Of a stretch of DNA of 64,000 bases, positions 49,101 through 62,316 are shown one piece after another (positions within the stretch are counted from its first letter, which is position 1; each line of letters opens with the position of its first letter). The stretch is taken from positions 62,001 through 126,000 of the forward strand of contig QEYB01001312.1 of the NCBI GenBank assembly GCA_017562135.1, written 5' to 3'. This DNA is from Dipylidium caninum. Taxonomy: Eukaryota; Platyhelminthes; Cestoda; Cyclophyllidea; Dipylidiidae. Both the position numbers and the translations under genes were made by a program. A model generated the notes under the pieces. The model was not told the DNA's origin. It worked only from the letters and a program-made list of their open reading frames with translations, and made no database searches.

Positions 49101-52100
49101 AGCTCGAGAAGGTATTTCTTTGTATTCGGGTGCAACTCACACACCTTGGCCTTTTCCGCCTCATCATGGCCTGTTACTTTCCTCGAGCTCCCTACAAAAC
49201 CCCATCCCGGAAACGTCCATGAGCTTTGGCGCGACCTTAGTCTTGCACCACGTCTCCGCCCTCTTCTTCGTCCTCTTTTTGCTATAGAAAAGGTTGCCTT
49301 CCGCAAAAGGCCTTTGAGAGACGCTCCCCTTTAGGTTTATTACCCCTGCCTGCTGGAGGCCAAGAAGCGCTATGTTGGCTACGCCTACGAATCGCCCAGC
49401 CAGACCGCGCCGAAGTTCGACGCCAAGGGCATCGAGACCGTGCGTCGGGACCACGCGCCCTTCGTCGGCGATGTGAGTTGCTCGGCTGCTAGCGCGGCTT
49501 GTTCGGCGACTCGGCGCACCGAGGGGCTGCGCTGTCAGACCACCAACGGGTTGCGTGTGGGCGCCCTCTGCTCGGCCGTCAGTGGTCACTTCTGTCTTTT
49601 TATTACTTTGCCTTTAGATTTTGCAGTCGACTATTCGTCAGATCTCGACGCCTTCCAGTGGACCGGCAATCCCCCGGGTGCGTTGCAGAAAACCTCTTGT
49701 ACTCCTTCACTGGCCCATTAACCACCATTAGCAGCCCAAAATGCCCCTTGTTTTCCACTACTCTAATTAAATTCCCCTTCGGTGGTGAGGTAATTGGTTG
49801 TTTCGTCAGGTAGTATAAGGTCATTGCAAAATTGGCGTCAACTTCCATGGAAACGTGGTCGCAGTGGTGTAAGTAGATAGGACAGCTCACCATATTCGTG
49901 TTGCATTCCCATGTGCGTTGCCCCCCCCCCCCTCCCCTCCCTGTAACCCGAATGACGCCTTCTCTGAGTTGCCCGCGTCCAGTCGGCTAATCACCTCCGC
50001 CTCTGCAGATGTGCTCGCCCGAGTGGAGGCCTCCGTCCGGGGCTGTGTGCGCGCGCTGGCACGCGACCTGGGCGCGGGGAGGGTGCCCCTCTCAGCCTGC
50101 CTCCTCTCCCGTCCCTACTACGGCCCCGCGGCCTACCGACCCGGCGTCTGCGCCCCCGCCCTCCAGGTCGCCAGGTTCGTCTGCCCCGCTCCCCGCCGGC
50201 CCAAGTTAGCGGTGACCGTAAATGTTACGCATGAAGAGTGTGAAAGCAACTAACGTTCGCCTTGGATGCTTCTTCTTCCCCTTCTTTCGTGAAGTTAACC
50301 TTGTGATCAGGCAGTTAATGGCATTTATCCGCCCACCCAGGCGTCTCAAGTCCGTCGACCCAGGCCGCGAGCCGAACATTGGTGAACGTGTCACCTACTT
50401 CCTCGCTCCGCCTCCCATGCCTGGCTCTCCTTTGATTAGCTGCATTAAAGCCGCAGAGGAGGCTCAATACGTCGACTGCCATCCACTCCATCTGACCTTC
50501 TACCTCGACCACCAACTTCTTCCGCCTCTCCGTCGAGTCGGCGACCTGGTGGGTTGGCACGTGGACACATGGTTGTCGGATCTTCCGCGTTGCGTTGTCC
50601 GCTTCAAGGACTTAGAGAAAGCGGATTCTTCAGTGGCACAAGGACCCCCTGGCCGCCAGGGCTGCCACCGTCGGCGTTGGATAGGTCAGCAAGGCGCACC
50701 TGCCATAATGCACGAGTTCCTGAGCCTCCGCCGCTGTTGCCTCGCCTGTAATGTGGACGGCGCCGTGGTGAGTGGGACGATGTGCTGCGCAGCCTGCCTG
50801 AGTGTCGATCCCGCGGCTCCCACCAAAGCGCTCGTGCGAAATGGCATTCAGGTAGGTGGGGAGCAGGGGTGCCTGGTTGATCGCAATCTATAAGCGCATA
50901 CTTGGCTGGAGGCGTCGGGAACTTCAGCGACTCAATCCCCGAAACTCTTCTCATTTTTTTCGAGTGATTCCGGTGCATGCGGACCTTGGTGATGAGACAT
51001 TCCCCTCCACATCTGATGCCATCCTGGGAGAGTCCGAAAGGTCCACATCAATGATCTTGTGGGCGGCATTTGGAACCTCATTTCAACTGTTCGAGAGGCA
51101 TCTTTTTGCGTTCCTCTGAACTAGTCACCCGCTGGAGTTGGGCACTGATTTAGCGGGAAATAACTCCGTGGTTTGCATTTTTTCTGCAGTCTTGGTTCGC
51201 TTGGTGGAGATCCTTCCAAATTAAAATCAAGTTCCCTAAAAGTTTTGATTTCATAGACGAAACCTTTTATTTAGCGGTGTTTATTAATAATTCCCGCCTC
51301 GCGCGGCACCGTATAAAACTCAGCGCTTTACAAACATTTTACGGAAACACAAGTGACGGTGATGAAGAACCCCTTTTTCTCGTTGGGGAAACGGGAGTGG
51401 GCGGTAGTTAGTAGCTTGTTGGAAGCCCGTCTCCTCCGTCCCGCATGAGCGATGGGACGACGAACCGGCCGAACTGGGTGGGGCGTGTGGCGGCAGACGA
51501 AGCGCAACCTCGCCTCCCCTCCGAGTCCAAAGGGGAGGATGGCAGTGGTCCGAAGACAAACGAGCCAAAACACCGACTACCCCCGCTCCCGCCCCCCCCC
51601 CAACCTACTTCTGCTTATGAAAATCCCTATTTGCTTCTTGGGTCAGTGCACATGGCTGAGGGCAGCCCCACTGCTTGCTCCGAAACATGGGTTCAACGCA
51701 GCTAAGTTTGGGAGTGCGTCGTCTTCTGCGGAGTTGACCTTATTTTGCACAAATAGAAAGGATCTTCACTCCTTCAATAGGCCCCCCCCCCTCCAGGCTT
51801 TCTGTCAAGAGTACTTCGTTTAAATTCGGTGTCCCGTTTCTTAATCTCGCCTCCCGCGAATAGGTTACAGTCGGCGTCTTATTTCTCGTTCTCAGTTGAA
51901 GACGACCCAATGGGAGTTGCAGCAATGCATCGAACTATGTGGTGCCTGTGTTGAAGGCGGCAGTGGCAGCGGTCAGCGTCGCCGCTCTTGTGGAATTCAG
52001 TCGACACCGCCGCCTTCACAGGCCTGCGTCAATCTCGGGTGCCCAAATTTTCACTCACGTCGTCGAATCCTCGCCAACCTGCAACGTCTTCAAAGCATTG

Positions 52101-52123
52101 TTGCCGCAGCTCTCCAAGATTAG
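37141..52123 (+). CDS. REV3L: DNA polymerase zeta catalytic subunit (REV3-like), with three apparent frame breaks
   Basis: At least 27 exons: 37141-37288, 37504-37708, 37744-37900, 37933-37996, 38068-38140, 38181-38275, 38325-38462, 38689-38757, 38815-39029, 39820-39996, 40950-41208, 41563-42380, 42790-43115, 43183-43305, 44219-44460, 44945-45063, 45149-45290, 46492-46736, 47538-47598, 47840-47992, 48444-48551, 48868-49111, 49335-49472, 49618-49677, 50009-50174, 50311-50851, 51896-52123. About 1770 codons, against 3130 residues in human. N-terminus: IIRCFGSSPSGQKMCAHIHG, FEVHIPYLLQ. Exonuclease-like fold: FDPDILVGYDVERKSWG, FETVVLHVL, FGIEFFHVLSRGSQ. Polymerase: motif A DFQSLYPSI (46654-46680), motif B ARQLGLKLIANVMYGYTAAS, motif C YGDTDS (48976-48993), AKKRYVGYAYE, FDAKGIETVRRD. 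Cys-rich end: CCLAC/CCAAC, then CGAC/CVNLGC, which in this family binds an iron-sulfur cluster. Family role: translesion synthesis. Single-base breaks sit near 43230, 49075 and 49643. Confidence 0.93.
45861..45882 (+). repeat. (GT)n microsatellite in a REV3L intron
   Basis: Eleven perfect GT units in the 1.2 kb intron 45291-46491, between the exon ending VLSRGSQ and the exon beginning YRVESLLLR. No coding content was recognised in the rest of that intron. Confidence 0.9.
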
Positions 52124-52881
52124 GGGAGATGCGGCCTCAGTGAACCTATCACGTCTTTCCGACTTCTGTTTTTCACATACATTTTGCTTTCGTCGATTGA
52201 TAAAAAATTGGCTTGTCTATGTGTTGATGTCAAATCAAATGATGGAATGCTATTGTTTCTTATTCCTTGGTTCAGGCCATCGCAAAATCTGGGAAATCAC
52301 GACCCGACTAAATAGAAGGCCCAACTGAAATATTCAAATGGCATCCTGAAGAGATTTGTTTTCCCAATATCGTATCATATCGCCTCATACGAGTTGACAT
52401 CTTTTCTAGCTACTACAATTTGGCAATTTAAATAATGTCAGACTTGACAAAAGCACTGGTGATTTCAAGCCGACGTGCGCTCAACAATTCTAACGAGTGC
52501 CGAATATACTTTAAATCAAGAAAACCACGATTGGTGAGGTATGAAGTGACTAGTTCACACTCCGCTGCACCACACAATGACCGCTAAAATAGTCCAAGTC
52601 CGGATTCGTGGAGACTTCGGCTTGAACGATATTTCGGTGGTGCCAGTGGCCCCCATTAATTAACATTTCGGGAAGCCAAATTGGGGGAACCACATGACAA
52701 ACTCCTCTTATTCGTTTAGTTTAAAGCCAAATAAGCGCCAATGGGTGGATGCATACGATCCAACCCGTCAAAGAGGAGCAACACTGCTGCTAATGGCCAC
52801 CGGCGACAAAGTCTATTTACAAAGATCTACGCGACATAAACAGCAGAGGTATTTACACAAGGTTCGTGGAGAGACGCGGCA
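52124..52881. other. Gap between convergent REV3L and MFAP1 3' ends
   Basis: About 760 bases between two stop codons that face each other. No open frame with family similarity and no exact AATAAA on the expected strands was seen. It must hold both 3' untranslated regions. Confidence 0.45.
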
Positions 52882-55800
52882 TTACTTCTTGTTCTTCCGA
52901 GAGGTCGGCTTTTCAAAAACCTCCTTGAAACCGCCGCCGTGAGACATTTGGAATTTAGTCGCGAGGGGATCGTTAGACGTCCACGCAGCATCGAAGGCTG
53001 TGGTGTCCTGATCCACCAAATGGGTGTACTTCGTCCGACCTGCCCGTCCAAAGTTCTTCACCTACACAAATGCGAGAAGAGGGAAAGTAAAATACGGGTA
53101 CATATTTTCCGAGATATGTCGCTAAACTAAAATAATCCTAAAAAGCATATCGAAAGGGGGCGGTAATGGGCAGGCGGCCAAAAGTCGGAGAAGTGACACG
53201 GTCAAAAGGGATTAAAAATTAGAAATGTACAGACAATCGGATGTACCGACAGAAAACAGTCCGAAATTTACTAGAGTAAAAATCCCACTTTGCTAAATAA
53301 CGAACGAATAAGGAGACGGAGACTCACGCGAAGGACTGGAGGCAATTTAGTTTTGTCGAAGTGATCCTCCAACGTGGGTTTAGAGAAATCGCGCTGATAC
53401 AGCTTGTCCTCTTCCGTTTGCACAAAGAATGCACCACGGTGATAGTACTTCTGCAGGAACTTGTATTTGCCCTTCACCGCCTTATTTGTCACCTCCTTCG
53501 GATTCTTGCGGAATTCTGCTTGCCTTTCTGCCTCCGTCATTGCACGCACTCTCTCAACCTGAATAGCAATAAAAATATGGTGTCATATGAAGAGCAAATT
53601 TATAGAAAGTGATATTTCACGTGAAACAATGACTTACCTCAGCCCTCTCGTGTTCTATCGCTTCTCGAGCTTCACGGTCCCGACGAATGCGTTTAAGTTC
53701 ACGAACCTTCCACAGTTCATATTCCTCCTGTTCTTTCTGTGGGTCACCTACTGCATCATCTGAGTCTAAAGCGTCAAGTTCATCTTGCATCAAGCGTGCC
53801 TCCTCTGCTTCGCGGCGAATTTCTGCTTCCAAAAGCTGAAAGGGGGAAGTCAGTTGAAAAAAGGACGGACGTACCTTAAGAGTATCTCGACGCCTCTCAT
53901 CGGCGAGACGTTTGGCTTCGGCAGCCGCCTCGGCAGCAATTTGGTCTGCACGCTGTTTCGCCTGCAAGGTGATACGTTCTTGACGACGAATAAAAACAGG
54001 TTTCAGCTTTGGTGCACCTATTTCGTCTTCGGAACTACTGGAAGTGTACTCCTCTTCTTCTTCTTCATCCTCTTCTACATCCGCCTCAATCTCTATCCCT
54101 CGTCCGCCTTCCGCAGCAGTTGCTCTCTCCAAGTCTGCCTCCTCCGCTGCGCGACGTTTACGTGCTCTCTGACGAATTAACTACATGAAGGAGAAGAGTA
54201 CAGAGGATAGGATGACATTCCGCACACTGTAAATTCATCATCTCAACTTTGAGCCTCATCTAAATCATGACTGAATCATTCTAAATGTACTTCTACGAAC
54301 CCGTCCCTGTAACAGATGAACAGAGCACACTAAAAGATCGGTGTTGCGCCTAGATTACAAATCGACAAAATATCTAAATAAATGTCTCAGTGAATCCGCT
54401 CTTATAGATGAACAAAACAGGTGTATATCTGTCGACAAACTAAAGGTTGAGGGGATGACCGAGTGGCTAATAAGGCATCACTGAACAAAAGGTTCACCAT
54501 TTGCTGACAGCGTGCTATTCGAGTTGCACTGTGTGTAATGAATCTATACCATAAAAACCCAATTTTATATTGCTAACTCCGCACATTCCACAACTCAAAA
54601 TTGCCAGGGTACTATAGCAGTTGAAGTTAGATAGTTGATAAAACAGTAGGATCAATAAAATAAAAAAAAGATGGACAAAACAGACTTCTCGTCGTCGGGC
54701 TAGTTCTTCCTCATCAACCTCTTCTGTCTCTTCTTCCTCATCACCCTCTTTCGCTTCGGCCTCTGATGAAGAGGCGCCGTCGCCGCTGCCACGGAAACGC
54801 TTGTGTCGCATCACCCGATCTTCCACATCCTCATCTCCCGCCACCCCCGATTCTCGTCCTTGCTACAAATAAAGTGGAAGGCATTCAGTGAATTTCACCA
54901 AGGTAACAGTCTACGTACCATTTACAAGTTGGAACGAATCGAATGATTCAACCATAAACCTCAAAAGATGGTAAAAGCGGAAATATAGCTTTAACTTCAT
55001 CAACACTTATAAGCGTCCTTCAGGCTTCCTTCATTTCCTCCTTAAGAAGAACAATGAAATGGACTATAACGACCGGAAGCTTTGTAGATGCTTGAAATTT
55101 ACGTTCCAAGTAGGCGACTCTTTTTAATTTTCCCCAATATTAACCCTGATTGCTCTGAACCAATTTTCAAGCAAACAAGACATATCATCGGCCAATATTA
55201 AGCGTTAATGGTTGCCATTTCTAATTCTCAAGACAAGCCATAAAAACAGAACCTAAATGGGCGTAGAGATACAAAAAGATCATGAATAAACAAAATTCAA
55301 AACTTTTACGGAGCAACGCGTATAATAGTTGTACAGGTTGTTAAGATCTGCAAATTTTCGTTTAATATTACACGAGACGAAAACAGCAGTTGTCAGAAAT
55401 ACAATCTACGGCTTAAATTAGTTTATGAAGATTCCGTTCAAAAGAAACAAATGGGTAAAGTTTGGATACGTAAAACTAGCTGTAACATACTCATAGTAAT
55501 GCAGAGTCCCCCACTCATTCAAATTTCAACGTCTTGTTGCCACTCCTATGCATTTTACGTGCGAGACATTAAAAAAACTCACCTTTAAGAGAAGAAGACG
55601 CCGAAATCTAGGATCTTTAAGCTCTTCTGCTGTGGGTTCTTGCTCGATGACAGAAATACTTTCGCGATTGCCATCTTCTTCGGCAGCATCAATCACTCTA
55701 CGGTGTCTACGATGATACCCATCACCCCCGGTGTCGGCTTCAAAGTCTGAAACCCCGGATTCCTCTGAGTCGGAGGCGAAATCAGGGCGTTTGCCTGCCA

Positions 55801-55912
55801 CATACCGGTGTACCTTGACCTTCTGCATGTACGTCTGCCCCTTCTCATTTTTTACCGGGATTGCGCCGGCAGTGCATTGGATTATTTCGTTTTTCAGTAC
55901 AACATCTGCCAT
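52882..55912 (-). CDS. MFAP1: Microfibrillar-associated protein 1 (spliceosomal B-complex protein)
   Basis: Minus-strand exons 55912-55583, 54862-54686, 54180-53875, 53835-53638, 53558-53328 and 53061-52882 all join in phase 0, giving 473 residues (human 439). The N-terminus has [20 protein letters not shown] followed by [13 protein letters not shown]. Acidic low-complexity segments follow, then [58 protein letters not shown], and the most conserved part, [20 protein letters not shown] with FF, then [20 protein letters not shown]. The end, [20 protein letters not shown] and SRKNKK, matches the family C-terminus. Despite its name the protein works in the nucleus; it is highly charged and helical and belongs to the precatalytic spliceosome with PRP38. 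The intron between exons 3 and 4 is only 39 nt. The start is the first ATG, with the conserved N-terminus directly after it. Confidence 0.97.
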
Positions 55913-58762
55913 CTAAAGTTGCGCACAAAACGAATAAAAACAGTATTAGGAAATTCGTTCATGAATCCCACAAGTATGTTTATTGTGTTCCATATCCAAA
56001 AGACAGAGACGGGGGGATGTCTTCTTACGTTGAGGGATTATGCTTTTATCACCAGACACCAGGCATACAAACGATAATCTTTAACTAATTGAGTGGCCTA
56101 GATGCCTCCACAATAACACCTACGGTTGAGAAAACGCATGGCTTTACGAAATAACAAGTCGAAGTAATTCATTTGACGGATGTCTTGGGAAATGCATACT
56201 TTTCTGAGATAGTTGGGCAGCTAGCCGAAATAACCAAGCCGATGGGAAAGTAGACACCAGACCCGCCGGCCACGCGAGCGAATTTAAACGCAAAATTATA
56301 GATCCGTGATTCCAATTTCAAATTTAATGGATGATAAAATATGTCTAAAGACTTTAAAGTACTGTTACAGCTTTTAAACGTTATTTTTAAAGCGTTATTA
56401 ATTGTTTATTGGTTTTTTACAGTATTGTAACAAGCGATTGCTATAAAATAAGCGCACAGCAATCGTATGGTCTTTTTAAGGAAGCACTTTTAAGTACGGT
56501 ATAATCCTTTGAGTGTGGGTTTAACTCAGGGCAGTTCACCTGAAAGAGTTTGCTTGCGAATGACCTTCGAGATCCCCTACCTTAAAATCAGCACACTTGA
56601 CATAAATTCTCTGTTTAAAGACCGGTTTTCACTTCGGCAAATATCTTGACTATTAATGATCCGCGCTCTTAAACGTAAATTTCGCGCAGCGTTGTTTGTT
56701 GCATTTAATTTCCAAAAGATTCATTTTTTTTATTGCCCAGCAACCCAACTTTCATTTGTTTCCCATAGGAATGCCTCCTGATTTTTGTCACATTATTCCC
56801 TCAATAGCAAATCATGCAGATCTAAACAGATGTATCATACTATACCCCATATGCAATCAGATAATCTTAGTACTTCTTATAAACCACCTTATGCAATATC
56901 CTCACTTAAAAAACCGGAAAGCCGCTTTATAAAGGTATACATGCCAAGATCACAAGATGCCTTTCTTGCCAAATGGAAACAAATAGGTGTTAGCACATGT
57001 GAATTCTTGTTGGATTACCGGTGCGGCTCGGAAATTTATGCCCTCCTGTGATTATTTATTGACTTTTTCTCTGATTGGGCCACAATTAGATTTTGATGTG
57101 CGAACAATCCACGGTTTATCTCCAAAACTTAACTTCGCAACCGATTACTTTTAATAAGGTTAATAATTCATTTATCCAGTAATCGCAGTTACTACGGGTC
57201 AGGATGAATAGTCTGAGGCTCACCTAGGGTTCTGCATCTTGAGCTACCTTTAGTCGGTTCTCTCATGCTAGTGTATTATCGTCACACAGTCTTGCTATAT
57301 GGAAATGTATCCTAACTTGCATTTTGAGGCATCATCCATCGGCTCCATGTCCCTATCAGGCTCGGTGTCAACGTTACGAATGATAGGTTTTACTGACAAT
57401 TTCTTCTTTTGTGGCACAATGTAATTAATAACCTTTGTTGGACTCTATTTTCAAATAAGCCATCACCTTTAAAGAAATTAGAGTAATAATATACCTCGTT
57501 GTCTTTCTTAGTGAACTATCAAACTTTAGGATGGCTTTACGAACCCTTTAGGAATGTTATGATCTTTTCTAGAGTGGCATAGAAATAATGTATGCGAACA
57601 TATTTGAAAAATTCGTTGTACGATGACGCATACTGTCAAGGTATTCTAAACACCAAAACATTTCTCACAGATTGCGTAGAGAACTTCTTGACAGAAATAG
57701 ACACATGTGAGTTAACTCGTGGTAATCTTCTTTAAAACTTGTCTCGGTCATTCACTTAGTTTACAGTATAGCTAAAGTTGTTGTATAAGGCGCGTTTCCC
57801 CGACTTTTGCAGGAAGCAAACCCAAGTTTCTACTTTGAGAGGAGTTTATTTTTAAAATCTTAAACCAGCTTGTCGAAAATGAAAACGACCACATCGGGCG
57901 AAGTAATAATCCCCATCACTCCACCATCCTATCGTGGTCTAAATCAGCAGTTCAGGTGTTCCATCACAAATGTGATTGTTATACAGTTTTAGGCGATGTA
58001 TTATAGGTAGAGCAGAATAGGTGTGTTCGTCGACGCACAACATAAAACCCTTTCAATGGTTTTATTTTTAATGAAGGTAAAGAGTTTTTGTATACATTTA
58101 TACACGCGTAGTTGCTTTTGCCGTTCTGCGACATGCCCCTTTTCGCGGGCGCATGCTGCTCGAAGCGGCCCGCCGACCAATCGGGTGGAGGCAGGCTGTG
58201 GGTACGTGTCGTTCGCCATCCGACTTTTCCGTTTTCTGATTACGTTTATACATAATTACACTTATGGTAGCTTTTTAACCTGGTTGTGAAGAGTTCTCTT
58301 AATTTCTTCGGGTCTGTTCATGCTTCCTCATGGTCTTTGCTAAAAGCTTTAAATCAGAATTGACTTTAAATGCCATTTTCGTTTTATATTTCAACAGTGT
58401 ACTTCTTTTTGCATTTAGTCTTGATGTGTCACTATCCTGAACAGTTTGGCTCATTACCATTTCATGCATTTTACTGTAGGACCTCACTTACTTATTCTTT
58501 GTCCTTTTTTAATTTCCGTGACATTCAAAAACGGAATTCTTCGTTTAATGTCGACAGTTCAGCGCCTGGAGATACGGGCTGTTATTTTGTCTATTGTGCT
58601 TGATCTATAACCAGTTAGACAGAATAATCTGTGGCTAATAGCTTTGATATAGTGGCAAATTGTCTATCGCTGCGTATTCTCATCAACTTACCTCGATTTC
58701 ACTGCCCTGTTCTCATTGTTCTACTCAAGCTTAGACACGAGTAATATCACAGTAACTAGACG
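55913..58762. other. Divergent intergenic region between MFAP1 and NECAP
   Basis: About 2.85 kb of AT-rich sequence between start codons facing away from each other. Scanning both strands gave no exon-like stretch with family content. Short frames (for example 56696-56932 and 58023-58289) are hydrophobic chance frames. Promoters for both genes presumably lie at the two ends. Confidence 0.45.
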
Positions 58763-60874
58763 ATGGTCGATTCCGACTACGAGTCCGTGCTCCTCGTAAA
58801 ACGCGAAGTCTTCCTTTACACTCTTCCCCCACGTCAATCCACCCGCGGTTACCGTGCAGCCGACTGGACACTCGATTCTCCGCTCTGGACGGGACGCCTG
58901 CGAGTGGTCACGCGGGGTAACAGTGATTCCACACTCTATATCCGCCTGGAAGACCCCGTCTCAGGCTCCCTTTATGCTCAATGTCCAGTGGAAAGTTTTC
59001 CTAGCGTGGCAGTAGAGCAGGTGATCGACTCCTCGCGTTACTTTGTTATCCGACTGGTCTCTGACGATGGACGAACGGTCTTCGTGGGCATCGGTTTCGT
59101 GGAACGTAGCGATGCATTTGACCTAAACGTAACCATTCAGGATCACTTTAAGTGAGTCAGAGTTACGAATACCGAGTGTCCAGCAGCGGATGAAACGGAA
59201 AAATCTGTGAAACTGCATAGGGTTCCACTTTTTCGCGTTGAACCATAGTTCACAAGTGGAATATGGATGAATTTGATAGACTTTTCTACCCTTCCTTTCT
59301 CTGGATCCTCTCAAATAAGAGATTCATCCAGTGGTATGTTGCACTAAATAATGCCATGGTATCGGCAGAGTACAAAAAATTTATTTTTACTGTCAATGGC
59401 TCAAACGGCGTGATATTTAGACGTAAAGACGTTAATTAACGTTACACTCGAAAGCCTCGTTTCTCATTCGCGTGAGCACGACAGTAGTCGTGTTTCATTT
59501 CAACTATCTTATCGCTCTCTCATGCGCTTTATCGTTCAAAGTAGTAAAAGACGGTTGTTTGGATTTTGCTGGTTTTAGTTAAACTATCCTCTTTAGTGTG
59601 CGCCTATTCCGTCCTGAGAGTGTAAATAATTCTGTTTCGAAGGCCATACTTCATGCGACGTTGCTTTTGCCTAATCTTGGCATAGACACTGGTAGGTGGA
59701 GTCAATCGAGAAAGGTCCTCGCTTCTTAGTTTCATCAATAAAAATCTACCCGTAACAATCGTAGATTGCTGTTGCATTGTTATGTAGCACTGTTAAGCGC
59801 TGACGACGCATACGCTCGTAAGCGGGTACTTGATAGCAAACTGGCCCTAAATACTGCTTGCCACTTCACTTCTTTTGTCCTCATATGATAAAAACGCGAG
59901 GCCTCGAATTAGATCACTGGGTCGTCGAGGCTTAGGATCGGTAATGCCGCAACGTTTAGCTCGTGTTCCGTTAGTCATCCCGGAATTTTTGAGCGGTAGC
60001 AATGGCGATGACCGCATTTTACGTGCTTTTCAAATTCATGTAGAGTTTGAAAACGCCTGCTCCTTCCGATATTCCAGTAATGTAAGAACCATTCTGCCAT
60101 CCCTTAACTCATTTTTGTCGCTAAAGAAATCTCCTGTTCTTAGTCCGAATACTTTGAATTTCCGTCGTCTTGGGTAGAGCGTAACTACCTGAATATAAAA
60201 TAACAGTTAAGTTCTTTGCATCAGAAATTTCATGTTTTTAGTAATTTGTAGGACATTCGTGTTTTATCAATCGCAATTATTCAAAAAAACCGTTTACTAT
60301 TTGCTTCCGATTTGTCAGCTATTTTATTTAAGCGCCTAATCATAGGTATTTTACACAGCCAAGTTCTCTGTTTACACTCCTCATGTGAATTACAAGGCTA
60401 TGGCATATAATTTACCCGTTTTATCTCTTATTTCTTTTTGAAAGGCACTATAAGCAGGCAGCAGAAGCAGAGAAACTCGAAGCTGAAATGACCTCCGGCG
60501 AGGGCCGTCCCAAATTAGATCTGGGTCTGAAGGAGGGCCAAATGCTTCGACTGAATCTCAACACTCGTCGTTCGGGCGGTGATGGGGAGGGCGGTAGCGG
60601 TAGTGGTGGACGCGCCCGTCCCCTTCCCAGTCTCAAACTCGGAGCCTCCACCGGGGTGCCCGGCCTCCTTCCTCCACCGCCTCCAGCCGGTGGCAGCGGT
60701 GGACGAAATCGGCAGGCATTACGAGGCACTGTTGCTGATTCTCCGGCGCCGCAACCGACGCCCCAGACAACTTCAAATGTGGACCTTCTGGCAGGAATCT
60801 TCCAGTCTGCACCAGCCCCTACAACGAAGGAGGCGGTGAATTCCGGGAATTTGAATGACTTCAGTCTACTATGA
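58763..60874 (+). CDS. NECAP: NECAP-family adaptin-ear-binding coat-associated protein
   Basis: Two exons, 58763-59151 and 60445-60874, join in phase to 272 residues (human NECAP1 275). Exon 1 holds the PH-like PHear domain: [83 protein letters not shown] and [20 protein letters not shown]. Exon 2 continues [15 protein letters not shown], then [19 protein letters not shown], followed by Gly- and Pro-rich linker ([11 protein letters not shown]). Known role: cytosolic protein of clathrin-coated vesicles that binds the alpha-ear of AP-2 and helps endocytosis. The family's C-terminal WVQF-type motif is not seen; the protein ends in NLNDFSLL. The intron is 1.3 kb. Confidence 0.95.
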
Positions 60875-62316
60875 GGTGTAGTATAATGTGATGCTTATTG
60901 ATGATAAAAATGAATTGCTTATTTCCCCTTTAGAAGTAAGCAGTCATTTGAGTACGTAGGGGTAGGTCGTCTACCTTGGAGTTCCGCGGTGATATCTCAT
61001 TGTTCTTTCACTGGTGGTAATGGTTCTGCTGCCTTTTTCCCCTATTTACCGTTATTGGTTTCGGAGCATTGTGCATCAAGTGTACTGCTGGCATCCATGT
61101 CGAATTTCTAAATATCGTCCTGTCCGCAGAACGTAATCTCAGTAGCGATGTTTAGTTTAATTCACTAATGCAAAGGATGGCAGAGTGAATATCTGAATGA
61201 ACTTCAGTTTCTTGCGTAAACCATGACCAAATTTTCCCTACAAATGCCCCGATAATCCTGAAAATGGAAAAAAAAATTGCAAAAGCTATGGACGCCGGAA
61301 TTACTCTGAATTCGGGTTTGTTTTACAAAATGTACCTTTGTTTTGCCACCCATTACCGGGAATAAGAATTTCTACATGATGCAGAGCATAATTCTTCTTG
61401 GAGCTGTCATAAGCCCGCGAATCTTAGTCACCAAAAGAGCGAGATTGTGAGCTTTTCTGATTTCCGACCCATGCAACCCTTTCCCCGTGGCGCGAGACCC
61501 TTAAATAGCAGTAATTGCCATGTTAGCAATGAGCAATGCAATCAAATAATGCTTTTTTTTCAAAACAGAGTTGCGTAGTGTACTCATCGAAGTAATGGTT
61601 TATGAGGATAGGACGTCGAAGTAGAATAGTGGTTACAAATCGCCTCGACGTTTGTTTTAGGACGCGAAGACTTCTTTCAATTCAGTACTCTACTACGTTG
61701 ACTGTTTTAATCCTTTGTTTTCTTTTCCCTTTTTAGGTGCGATGTACTTACACCCGCCAATTGAAAATCTTGATTATGTTGTCTTTCTAATCTCATCTAC
61801 ATGAGGATTAAATTCCTGTTTTCGAGAATTATTCATAATGAAAGAGAGGATTTGATGTAGCCTGTTGGGTAAGATTCAAGGGCGGATCGGACAAGTGGTG
61901 GTGACGTTGTCGCCGAAGGTGGGATCTGGTGTGTTTGTAGGGACGTGCCGTGTGCAGCCATCGGGAGTTGGATGAATACCTGGCCTAGGTGGGCGTGTGG
62001 ATGAACCCGTTTGTTAGAACCAGCATTTGGATGGGGTGCGCTCCGGAGACGGGAGATATGCTTGTCTGAAAGAGCGCTATCAGCCCACGTTAGCCCTTTG
62101 CGTTTTAATTAGGGGCGCTATTAGTCAACCCTCAAAACAAACGTTCCAAGCAATAGTTTACTGATTTCCCAAAATTTCTTGCCTAAAGATCTGTGTATCT
62201 TTTAATAATAATTTGAATAGGTGTACGCGGCAGCTTTGTTTTAATGATATACTCTATTGGCTGAATTCAAAGAGGTGTTTATAATACGTGTGCAGGCTTA
62301 CCTTACACGTTGGGGA
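60875..62316. other. Intergenic region between NECAP and SEC13
   Basis: About 1.4 kb. Mostly AT-rich, with a more GC-rich patch at about 61855-62100 that could be an old repeat but has no recognisable coding content. No exact AATAAA was found directly after the NECAP stop. Confidence 0.4.
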
